A stretch of 10,304 nt of DNA, from assembly GCA_004555055.1 (NCBI GenBank), contig SFJN01000091.1:1-10304 (forward strand), given 5' to 3'. The position numbers and the translations under genes were made by a program. Below are positions 1-7,900 of the stretch, piece by piece. The notes beneath the pieces were generated by a model. The model made no database searches. It was not told where the DNA came from and saw only the letters and a program-made list of their open reading frames with translations. Positions within the stretch are counted from its first letter, which is position 1. Each line of letters opens with the position of its first letter. Origin of the DNA: Bacteroidales bacterium. GTDB lineage: Bacteria; Bacteroidota; Bacteroidia; Bacteroidales; Bacteroidaceae.

Positions 1-59
1 GCAGTTTCGCGCACAACTGCATGGGGTCATCGATGTAAAGTTCTTCTTATTCAGACTCT

Positions 60-67
60 CAAAGATA
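60..67 (-). promoter_or_regulatory. Bacteroidetes-like -7 promoter element
   Basis: Reading on the minus strand, TATCTTTG fits the Bacteroidetes -7 consensus TAnnTTTG exactly. No clear TTTG lies about 20 bases further upstream, so the -33 element is weak or absent. Downstream on the same strand are two ATGs, at 30-28 and at 22-20 (reading MQLCAKL to the edge), either of which could open a gene outside the window. The 156 bases at this edge hold nothing else I can name. Confidence 0.3.
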
Positions 68-132
68 TTTGGCTAAACACAGGTTTTTGCAGGTGCGCCA
101 CTTTGTTCTTGGTTTTCTTCGTTCGGCATAGT

Positions 133-148
133 CTGAGTCAGGACTCAG
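133..148 (-). other. Perfect inverted repeat just after the downstream gene
   Basis: CTGAGTC and GACTCAG are separated by two bases, starting 8 bases past the stop codon at 157-159. As RNA it would form a 6-bp stem with a 4-base loop, and the flanking GCA/TGC could add three pairs across an internal loop. There is no T-run on either strand, so it is a poor intrinsic terminator. It could be a 3'-end stabilising hairpin or a protein-binding palindrome. Confidence 0.4.
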
Positions 149-156
149 CTCTGCGC

Positions 157-3100
157 TCACTTCACGAAAACCTTGGAGACTGTACCGTCGGGCTTGCGGA
201 TGATGTTCACCTGTCCCTTTCGGGGTGCGGTGTAGCGTGCGCCGTTGGTGGAGAATACGTCGGTATCCGAAGCATTATCGGTGGTGATGTGATGGATGCC
301 TACGGCTATCTGAGCGTTGCGAGCCTCTTCGAGAAGGGCATTGAGGGCGTCGACGATGGGCTGCAGGCTCTCCGGTCCCTCACCCTTCAGGAGTTGTCCC
401 GAGCGGTAAGCGTCTTCGAGGTTGTGTGCCCACTCTTCAATCTGCTGCAGGATATCTTCGAGCGGCTGGACGTAGTTGGCAGCCACATCCGGGCATTCCG
501 TTTCGATGGTCTCCCGGGTAGTGTCGTAAACCTGCTTCACCTCTTCGAGTTGCGCGATGAGGTTTTCGTATGCCATTTCGTTTTCGGCGTTGCAGTTTTC
601 GGCCTTCTTGAGGAGTTCTTCGATGTGCATCTTCACGAGTGCCAGATCGCTCCAGAACTTGGTGGAGAGTCGGTCCTGCTCGTAGGCGAGTGTGATTTCG
701 TCCTTGAGGGCATCGATTTCGTGCTGAACGTTTTCGACGTCTTCAGCCACAATGTCCTGGATGTAGGGATAGAGGTCGGCAATCTGCAGGGCAGTGGCGT
801 TGAGGGCTTCGGTAAGTGCGGCGATTTCCTGTGTGTAGTCGGCCAGCAGTGCAGCCTTTTCCTGGTACTGTTTCTCGGCATTGAGGGCCTCTTCTCGGAT
901 GGCGTCGAGCTCGTTGCTGAGGCTCTTGACGTCGAGACTGATGTCGGCAGCCTGTCCGCCCTGTGCCATGGCATCGTCGACGGCCTGCTGCATGGCGTTG
1001 AGAGCGTCGGCTATTGCCTCGAGGCGTGCGGCATAGTCGGAAGCGACATGGCTGCACTTGCTCTCAACATAAGCCTTGGTATCCTCGTACTTCGACCGTA
1101 CGGCGGCGATGGTGGCGTTGAGGTCGGCAAAGGCCTTTTGGTTGTCGTTGTAGGCCTGCTGTGCCTTGCGTGCTTCGGAAAGGATGTTCTTGAGTTCCTT
1201 CTGTTCGGCGGTGAAGTCGAGCATATAGTCAGCGGTCAGCGTTCCCTGGGCGTATGCCTCCTTCAGGGCTTCGGCTTTGGCGTCGACACGGGTGCGTACG
1301 TCAGCGAGGCGTGCGGCGAAGTTTTCGGCGACGTTGGGGCATTCCTCTGCCACTGCGCTTTCCGTTTCGTCGATGTCGCTGCGCATGAGAGCTACCTGCT
1401 TCTCGAATGCGGCATAGAGTGCCTGATAGTCCTTCAGGGCCTGCTGTGCGGCTTTTGCATCGGCAACGGCAGCGTTGATTTCGGCCTTCAGACTTTCGGT
1501 GTCGACGGTGCTTTCGGCGGTGAGCGTGCCGGCGGCGTGGCGGGCGTCGAGGTCGTTGCGGAGTGCGTCGACCTTCTGCTTCAGTGCGTCGAGGCTCTGG
1601 GTAAAGTTGTCAGCGACATCGGGACATTCGGTGGCGATAACTTTCACGGCCTCCTGCAGCGAGGCGTCGAGGGCATCGATTTCGGCGCTGAGTGCGGTGT
1701 AAACCTTGTCGTTGACGAAGGCCTTCTGGGCCTCCTGTGCCTCGACGGCAATCTGGTGGAGTTCAGCCTTCGGGCTTTCGATGTCGAGGGTGTAGTCGGC
1801 AGTGAGGCTACCCTTGTCGTGTGCCTCGTTCAGAGCCTGGAGCATTCCGGCTACGGCCTGGTTGAGGGCGTCGAAGCGTCCGTTGAACTGTTCGGCGACA
1901 TCGGGACAGGTTGCAGCCACTTCCGTGCGGGTGGCGTTGATCTCGCTCTGCAGCAGTTGCAGGGCAGCGCTGAAGTTTGCGAATACCTTGTCGTTGACCG
2001 AAGCGTGCTGCAAATCCTCAGCCTTCGCGAGCAGCGCCTGGATGCCCTGGCGGAGAGTTTCGAAGTCGAAGGTGCTCTCTTCGGTGAGGGTTTCCTGACG
2101 GTAAGCCTCTTCAATCTGCTGTGCGACGCCGGAAATCTGCTGCTCAACCTGCTGTATATCAACGGCGAGTGAGGGAGCCACCTCGGCATAGTCGTTGGCG
2201 ATGGTGGTCTTTGCAGTTTCGAGTTCGGCCTTCACGGCTTCTAGTTCCTTGGTAAGGACGGCATATTGTGCGGCGTTCACCTCGAACGTCTTCTGTGCCT
2301 GGCGTACGTCGGCGGCGAGGGTTTCGAGCGTTGCTGTCAGTGTGGCGGTGTCGACGGTGCTTTCGGCGGAGAGTTCGCCCTGCCGGTGCTGCTCGTCGAG
2401 CGTCTGCTGCAGTGCGTCGATGGCGGTGCTTACCTCTTCGAAACGTGTGGTGAAGCGTCCGTAAACGTCCTTGCATTCCCCTGCAAGTTCTGCAGTGAGG
2501 GTTTCGTATGCGGTGCGGAGTTCCTCAATCTGTTTCGAGAGGCGTGCATAGGCCTGGTCGTTGACGCTGGCCTTCTGTGCCGCGGTGGCTTCGGCCTTCA
2601 TCTCTTCGAGGCGCGTGACGATGCGCTCGGTATCGTAGTCGGTGTCCGAAGTGAGTGCTCCGGCGGCATACTTGTTTTCGAGGTCTTGCTGCCAGCCCTT
2701 GATCTCGCTGTTGATGCTGCCGAGTTCGCTGGTATAGTTGTTCCATACGTCCTTGCATTCGTGCAAGATGTAGTAGCGGACTTTTTGGTAGAACTCATTG
2801 GTATCGTCGAGCTTTTTCTTGAGGACGGCGTAGACCTGTGTGCTGATGAACTGCTTCTCTGCGGCTTCGGCATCGGTCTTCAGTTGTGCGATGGCAGCGG
2901 TGAGTTCCTCGGTGTTGAGGGTGTAGTCAGTGGTGAGGGTGCCTTCGTTGTGCTTGGTGTCGAGGTCAGTGCGGAGACCGTCAATCTGCTGCTGCAGACT
3001 GCTGATGGTTTCGTCAAAGTCGGCAGCCACGTCCTTGCAGTCGTTCTCGACGAATGCCTTGACCTCGTCGTATGCAGCCTGAAGTTCGTTGAGCTGTGCG

Positions 3101-4902
3101 GTGAGCGCATCATAGACGTCGGCGATGGCCTTGTCCTGTGCCGCCTTGGCGTCGGTCTTCAGGGTTTCGATGGCTTCATAGACGCTTTCGGTTTCGACGG
3201 TCGAATCGGCAGTGAGGGCGCCTTCTTCGTGCTTGGTGTTGAGGTCGGTGCGGAGGGCTACAATCTGCTGCTGCAGTCCTTCGATAGTTTCGGTGAACTG
3301 TCCGGCCACGTCCTTGCATTCTTCATCCACAAACGTCTTTGCATCGTTGAGGGCAGTCTGGAGGGCTTCAATCTGCGCGGTGAGTTCGTCGAACATCTTG
3401 TCGTTGACGAAAGCCTTCTCTGCGGCTTCGGCATCGGTCTTCAGCTGTGCGATGGCGTTGGTGAGGTTCTCGGTGTCGATGGTGTAATCGGCGGTGAGGG
3501 TGCCTTCTTCGTGCTTGGTGTCGAGGTCGGTACGGACGGCCTCAATCTGCTGCTTGAGGCCGTCAATCGTTTCGGTGAACTGTCCGGCCACGTCTTTGCA
3601 GTCTTCATTGACGAATTTCTCGGCTTCATCGTAGGCTTTCTGAAGTTCGTCGAGCTGTGCACTCAAGTTGGTATAAACTTGGTTATTGATAAAAGCCTTT
3701 TCCTCGGCAGTGGCAGTGGTGACGAGTGCGGCGATGTCGCTCTTCAGACCTTCCACAGGTTCCATGATGCCCTGGATGTCGTTCTCAAGCGTACCGTTGT
3801 TGTAGGCGTCGTTGAGTGCTGTGCGCAGGCCGCTGATGGCCGTTTCGATGTCTGTGATGGCCTGCTGCATCGTCTCGGAATCCTTGGTGTTCGGTGCCAC
3901 CTGTTCGATTTCGGCCTTGGCATTATTGAGGAGAGTCTCCAGTTCGGAAACCTGTGCGAGTGCCGGAACGAGGAGCGTGGCGTTGGTGTTGTCGACAGCG
4001 ATGGTGATGACATTCTCGGGGAAGGAGAATGTTTCGTCGCCCGTAGAAGAAATCATGAAGTCGCGGAGCCTGATTTCTGCCGAAGGTGCAAGCCTGTCGT
4101 CGGCGATGACATCGAATGAGAAGAGTACGCCCTCGTTGCCGTAGACGGCGGTGGTGGTGATGTCAGAGAGCACGAAGCGTCCGTTGTCGGGGTTGAAGGC
4201 TACGGAAGCGTTCTGCGGCAGACGTTCGCCGTACTTGAAGTCGTAGAGTCCGTTAGGCTTCTGTGCCACGGTAAGACCTTCGGGGAGTTCGATGCACCCC
4301 TCGATGCCATAGACGGGCACACCGTTGTCGAGGAGGAGACTGATGGTGTGTGGCTCGTCGGCGGTGATGGTGATAGACGAGACGTCGGCGCTGAAGTGTC
4401 CCACCTCGGGCGATGCCAGCACGCTGAAGTTGTCCTGGTCGAAACGGCTGTTATCGGTGCTGACGAGGTGGATGTTGCTGAAGTCCATCGTACCCTTGTG
4501 GGTGAAGGATGCATCGGCCTTCAGTGTAAGTTCCACGAGTGCACCGTCGTTTCCGAAGATGGGGTTCAGTGTTTTCGGGAAGACGGTGAGACGGTATTGT
4601 CCGTCTGTCTGCCTGGTAAGTGTGACGGCGTGAGCATCGCGGTCGATGCGTTCGGCGTTGGTCTGCCACTTCACCAGGGAAAGTCCGTCGGGTAGTGCAA
4701 TGTCAGCCTGCAGACTGAGGATGTCGCCATCCTGGTTGAGGTTGACGGCCACCGTCTTCTCTTCACCGGGAAGAATGGTGAAGGGTGACATTCCCAGCGT
4801 GCCTTCCGCCATGGCCACACTGATGCTGCCCATCATGGCCATCATAAAGACGGAGCAACGTGCAGGAAAGTGCTGCAACGATGTGTATATATTCCTTTTC
4901 AT
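157..4902 (-). CDS. Secreted protein: two cohesin-like domains followed by about 12.5 Cys-marked ~94-residue helical repeats
   Basis: The protein has 1581 residues from the ATG at 4902-4900 to the TGA at 159-157. I chose this ATG because the protein then begins MKRN and runs into a hydrophobic stretch ending VAMA|EG, a normal signal peptide. An in-frame GTG at 4950 would place the start inside the terminator stem. Domain order: signal peptide 1-32, cohesin-like domain 36-168, cohesin-like domain 174-304, divergent first repeat 316-434, twelve repeats 435-1534, and tail 1535-1581. The repeats share a core of C-[KP]-D-V, then 'GTLTADYT-DTE', then 'A-x-K-A-F-V-N-D-K-V-Y'. No enzyme domain, dockerin or lipobox is visible, and no Shine-Dalgarno precedes the ATG, as is usual in Bacteroidetes. 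The long acidic helical array suggests a rigid rod displaying the N-terminal beta domains. Function is unknown. Confidence 0.93.
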   Translation of the reverse strand: MKRNIYTSLQHFPARCSVFMMAMMGSISVAMAEGTLGMSPFTILPGEEKTVAVNLNQDGDILSLQADIALPDGLSLVKWQTNAERIDRDAHAVTLTRQTDGQYRLTVFPKTLNPIFGNDGALVELTLKADASFTHKGTMDFSNIHLVSTDNSRFDQDNFSVLASPEVGHFSADVSSITITADEPHTISLLLDNGVPVYGIEGCIELPEGLTVAQKPNGLYDFKYGERLPQNASVAFNPDNGRFVLSDITTTAVYGNEGVLFSFDVIADDRLAPSAEIRLRDFMISSTGDETFSFPENVITIAVDNTNATLLVPALAQVSELETLLNNAKAEIEQVAPNTKDSETMQQAITDIETAISGLRTALNDAYNNGTLENDIQGIMEPVEGLKSDIAALVTTATAEEKAFINNQVYTNLSAQLDELQKAYDEAEKFVNEDCKDVAGQFTETIDGLKQQIEAVRTDLDTKHEEGTLTADYTIDTENLTNAIAQLKTDAEAAEKAFVNDKMFDELTAQIEALQTALNDAKTFVDEECKDVAGQFTETIEGLQQQIVALRTDLNTKHEEGALTADSTVETESVYEAIETLKTDAKAAQDKAIADVYDALTAQLNELQAAYDEVKAFVENDCKDVAADFDETISSLQQQIDGLRTDLDTKHNEGTLTTDYTLNTEELTAAIAQLKTDAEAAEKQFISTQVYAVLKKKLDDTNEFYQKVRYYILHECKDVWNNYTSELGSINSEIKGWQQDLENKYAAGALTSDTDYDTERIVTRLEEMKAEATAAQKASVNDQAYARLSKQIEELRTAYETLTAELAGECKDVYGRFTTRFEEVSTAIDALQQTLDEQHRQGELSAESTVDTATLTATLETLAADVRQAQKTFEVNAAQYAVLTKELEAVKAELETAKTTIANDYAEVAPSLAVDIQQVEQQISGVAQQIEEAYRQETLTEESTFDFETLRQGIQALLAKAEDLQHASVNDKVFANFSAALQLLQSEINATRTEVAATCPDVAEQFNGRFDALNQAVAGMLQALNEAHDKGSLTADYTLDIESPKAELHQIAVEAQEAQKAFVNDKVYTALSAEIDALDASLQEAVKVIATECPDVADNFTQSLDALKQKVDALRNDLDARHAAGTLTAESTVDTESLKAEINAAVADAKAAQQALKDYQALYAAFEKQVALMRSDIDETESAVAEECPNVAENFAARLADVRTRVDAKAEALKEAYAQGTLTADYMLDFTAEQKELKNILSEARKAQQAYNDNQKAFADLNATIAAVRSKYEDTKAYVESKCSHVASDYAARLEAIADALNAMQQAVDDAMAQGGQAADISLDVKSLSNELDAIREEALNAEKQYQEKAALLADYTQEIAALTEALNATALQIADLYPYIQDIVAEDVENVQHEIDALKDEITLAYEQDRLSTKFWSDLALVKMHIEELLKKAENCNAENEMAYENLIAQLEEVKQVYDTTRETIETECPDVAANYVQPLEDILQQIEEWAHNLEDAYRSGQLLKGEGPESLQPIVDALNALLEEARNAQIAVGIHHITTDNASDTDVFSTNGARYTAPRKGQVNIIRKPDGTVSKVFVK
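160..300 (-). other. C-terminal export-type tail of the downstream protein
   Basis: Residues 1535-1581 leave the repeat register. They contain 'DVFSTNGARY', a short linker (TAPRKGQ), then 'VNIIRKPDGTVSKVFVK'. This matches the end of the upstream protein and resembles the last strands of type IX secretion (Por) sorting tails in Bacteroidetes. At about 47 residues it is shorter than a complete CTD, so T9SS export is plausible but unproven. Confidence 0.55.
301..3957 (-). repeat. Tandem array of one divergent and twelve ~94-residue (~282-base) protein repeats
   Basis: Counting from each C-[KP]-D-V (or aligned Tyr), units start at 3600, 3318, 3039, 2757, 2475, 2190, 1908, 1626, 1341, 1056, 771 and 495, with lengths of 92-95 codons. 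A divergent first unit without the cysteine lies at 3957-3601, and the last unit is cut short by the tail. Each unit reads as three likely helices: 'C-x-D-V-A-x-x-F ... L ... H-x-x-G-T-L-T', then 'D-T-E-x-L-x-x-x-I ... A-x-x-A', then '[KQ]-A-F-V-N-D-K-V-Y ... L ... I ... L'. Ten of twelve units begin with Cys; those at 2190 and 771 have Tyr. The first three units are still very similar at DNA level. The fold could be spectrin-like or another three-helix rod; I cannot tell which. Confidence 0.92.
3991..4383 (-). other. Cohesin-like beta-sandwich domain 2 of the downstream protein
   Basis: Residues 174-304 repeat the plan of the preceding domain: 'VYGIEGCIELPEGLTV' at 197-212 and 'YGNEGVLFSFDV' at 254-265. 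It contains the only cysteine of the mature protein outside the helical repeat region. It is separated from the helical repeats by a short linker (DNTNATLLVPALAQ). Confidence 0.6.
4399..4797 (-). other. Cohesin-like beta-sandwich domain 1 of the downstream protein
   Basis: Residues 36-168 show alternating hydrophobic strands with the signature 'LSLQADIALPDGLSL' (61-75) and, later, 'FGNDGALVELTL' (116-127). The pattern of a hydrophobic strand, L-P-[DE]-G-[LI], and then G-N-[DE]-G-x-L recurs in two other places in this window. This matches the cohesin/CBM-like domains common in exported Bacteroidetes proteins. Assignment is by motif, not by profile search. Confidence 0.6.
4807..4902 (-). other. 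Signal peptide coding region of the downstream gene
   Basis: Residues 1-32 have a basic start (MKRN), a hydrophobic core around residues 16-30 (CSVFMMAMMGSISVA) and an A-M-A motif just before Glu-Gly, consistent with type I signal peptidase cleavage after residue 32. There is no lipobox cysteine at the cleavage point, so a lipoprotein is unlikely. The n-region is rather long, with a proline at about residue 13. Confidence 0.75.
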
Positions 4903-4920
4903 GTGTGTGTTTTGTGGGAA

Positions 4921-4973
4921 AGATAAGAAAGAAGAGGCGCAGCAGGGCACGGAAAATGAGCCCGTGCTGCGCC
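4921..4973 (-). terminator. Intrinsic terminator after the dockerin gene
   Basis: On the minus strand, 4973-4960 (GGCGCAGCACGGGC) pairs with 4948-4936 (GCCCTGCTGCGCC): 13 base pairs, one bulged C and an 11-base loop at 4959-4949. A T-rich run (TCTTCTTTCTTATCT) follows at 4935-4921. The hairpin begins 16 bases after the stop codon of the upstream gene. Only about 18 bases separate the T-rich run from the ATG of the next gene, so it could also act as an attenuator for that gene. Confidence 0.85.
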
Positions 4974-4989
4974 CCCGAAAAGAAAGTGT

Positions 4990-7900
4990 TTACTTGATTA
5001 TAACCTTCTTGGAAGTACCGTCATTGCCACGGATGATGTTTACACCGCGCTTCAGACCGTCCATCAGAATACCTCCGACGTTGTAGATCTTTTCCTTCAC
5101 CTCTTCGGTCATGCTTACCGTACCCAGACCGGTAGCCTCGCCGGCAGGAGCCTGCAGGCTGTAGACATGGGCCATGGTGTCGGAGAAGAGGATGTTGGAG
5201 ATTTCCACGCCTTCGCCGCTGTAGTTGTGGTCCACCTGTACGTCGAGCCAGAGGAGGGCGTCGCCGTTCTCGGCAAACGTGAGGCCTTCGAGCGAAGTGA
5301 GCACCATGCGGTGCATGCCGTTCTCGAGTGCGTTGGTGTATACTGCAAAACCTTCGGCACCGGCACCTGCGGTGGCAGCGGAAAGGGTGATGCCTTCGGG
5401 CAGGCGGATATCCATCTGTGCACCAGCATAGAGGCGGGAGGCATTGACGGAGACAGCGATGCGCTGGTGCAGACCCTCACCCTCGAAGCGCAGTGCAAGG
5501 GCATCGGCAGAGGGCGCGATGATGCTGCGTACGCGTCTGGGAGCGGCAACGGGCTGTACATCATCGGTGCCGGTGATGATGCGTGCCACAGCGGTGAGGT
5601 CACCGATGTTCACCGCACCGTCGAAGTTGGCGTCGGCAGCTGCCAGCAGTTTGGGGTCGGTGATGATTGCGGCATGGAGTGTGTGGCGCAGGATGGTGGT
5701 GTAGTCGTCGACAAGCACCTCCTCATCCTCGTTGACGTCGCCGATGAGGTAGCGGCTCTTCATGATGAGATCGCTATACTCCTTAACCTTGCCGAGGAGT
5801 TTCTCGCAGCGTTCGAAGACGGCAGGCACGCAGTCGCTGACGTATGCTGCCCACGAGATGTACTTGGAGACCTCAACGCCCCATTCGTTATAGAACTTAT
5901 TTCCGTCAATGTCAGCGAAGATGGTTCCGCCGCCGTCAACGGTGCCATGGCTCTTATCGTTAAAGACAAGCATGTTATTGTATGCTTTGTCGATGCTTCT
6001 GTATGCATCATGCACCTCGTTCTTATTGATGTAGAGGTAACCTTCGAGTTCTTTCTCGGCTTTAGCAAGTTTGTCGTAGACATCCTGAACCCTCCATGCA
6101 GCTTCGTTGTAGCTGTATGTGCGGTCGAGGTAGAGCAGCAGGGCCTCGTAGTAGCCATATTGCAGTGTGGCGTCCTCCTTGAGCATCACGTTGGGGTCGG
6201 TGGCAAACTCCTTCTGGGCCTTATCAAGGCGTTCCTGGTCGTCTTTGCTGTTGTCTGTGAAGCGAGTGTCGTTGTCGAACCCTTCGTAGTTGCAGTGTTC
6301 GTAATTCTGGAGCTTCTCCTTGAGGGCTTCGTAACGTGCTTTGTAGCCATTGAGTTCAGCCTGGAGGCGTTCGCAAGCGGCATCGTTGACGTCGTAGGGA
6401 GCTTCGGCCTTTTCGATTTCTTCGGCCATGGTGGTGAGGCTATTCTTCAGCTGTTCGAGGGTGTTGTTGAGGCGCTCGCTGTAGAAGAGCAGTGTTCCAG
6501 CCTCCCAGTATTCCTCAATCTTTCCGGCGGCCATGGTTGCCTCTTCAGCCACCTCTTCGAGTTTGTCAGCGAAGAGACTCTGTACGGGCTTGTGGCAGTT
6601 CTCCTCGAGGTTCTGGCTGTTGGCATTGCAGAGATTCTGCACCTCGGCGGCAAGCTTCTGGAGTTCGCCATAGAGGGCAGGGATGAGCTCTCTGTTGAAG
6701 AGATTGGTAATCTCGGTGCGCGAAGCGGCAATCTTGCCTTCCAGAGCGATGAAGGCAGCTTGCGCTGCGTCTTCGTCATTGTTAATCACATAATTAACAT
6801 AGATATTGTCAAGCTCGTCCTGATAGCCGTTGATGGTAGTTTCGTATGCCTCCTGCTCTTCAGTCTTCACCACACCCGTAGCCACGGCCTGGTTGTATTC
6901 GTAGCGGAGGTGCTCAATCTGGCTTTTGAGTTCCTCTTTTTCGAAGACGTTGGTCCAGTAGTTCAGCCGTATAGCAGTATTTTCGCAGCTCTGCAGTCCC
7001 GTTTCGAAATCCGTGCTGTGTACGGTGCCCTGGGCCTTTGCAGCCTCAATGGCTGCAACGATGCTATTGAGTGTGCCTTGTACCGTTTCGATATCAGGGT
7101 TGGTGATGAAGTATGCGTTGGCATAGGTGCGTGCAGCATCGATGATGCCCTGGACGCTATTGACAACACCCTGCTCACCCATCAGTATTTTGTAGGCGGC
7201 ATCGCTGCTGGCCTTGTCTTGCACCTTATTGCAGAAGTCGTCGTAGCCGTTGTTTTGCTTGAACAATTTATACTGGTACATTGCAGCCTTGAGGCCATCG
7301 TCGCTGAACATGCAGTTCTGAGCCTTGGCATCCGTTCCGATTGCAATGAAACCTCCCTCTCCGCTGATGTACTGGTTGTAGGCATCGTCGTATTGTTGCT
7401 GGTAGTCGGTATTGTCGCCTTCGGGAACTTTGCATGTGGCCAGCTTATCGCGAGCATTCTGGTCGTATTCCTCCAGCTCCTCGTTGACCATGTCATACTC
7501 TTGCTGTGCAAGATCTTCGCATTCGGCAAGGACGGAGTCTCCGATGCCGCGGACTTTGGCGAGGAAGCCATTGGCAAGTACTACGGCAAGTTCGCTATTC
7601 TCAAGTTCGGTTTTGCCAGTCTGGATATAATGCTTTTCGTCGGAGAAAGCGTTTACCTTCACCTCGTTGTGATAGCCAGTGATGGCGATTTCGGCATCGT
7701 TTACAGCCTGTTCGGCAACCGCGAGTGCATCACCGAGGAGCACTTTGGACGTTTTGTTGAGCGCGTTGGTAGTGCGGTTGTAGATGTCGGTGATGTCGGC
7801 GGTATATTCTTCGGCTTTCTTGCGGAAATCTTCGTGGAGGTCGAAGACAGCGGGTGTGCCCGTACCTTCTGCCGGTGAGGTGATGGCAAGGATTCCGTCG

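Noticed and set aside
103..2172. 689-codon open frame on the plus strand
   Set aside because: It is antisense to the repeat array. The product is a Gly/Val/Leu/Cys/Phe-rich mirror of Ala/Glu/Gln/Thr codons, with no domain and no signal peptide. Such frames stay open because the sense strand rarely uses the TTA, CTA and TCA codons that would give antisense stops.
301..3957. CRISPR-like or non-coding tandem repeat
   Set aside because: The period is about 282 bases, divergence follows codon structure, and the frame stays open through all units, so it is a protein-level repeat.
2266..4119. 617-codon open frame on the plus strand
   Set aside because: It is antisense to the same array. Its apparent internal repeats are the mirror image of the real protein repeats.
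4918..4925. TATCTTTC on the minus strand as a -7 element for the downstream gene
   Set aside because: It misses the last base of TAnnTTTG, has no -33 partner, lies in the T-rich tail of the terminator and would leave a leader of under about 10 bases.
4903..4950. GTG at 4950 as the start of the downstream gene (16 extra residues)
   Set aside because: It would lie within the terminator hairpin loop and put a Cys-rich leader before a good signal peptide. The ATG at 4902 fits better.
5167..7878. 903-codon open frame on the plus strand, seemingly rich in hydrophobic segments
   Set aside because: It is antisense to the dockerin protein. The opposite strand has a coherent dockerin, beta domain and tail, while this frame has only valine- and leucine-rich sequence without a transporter or other motif.
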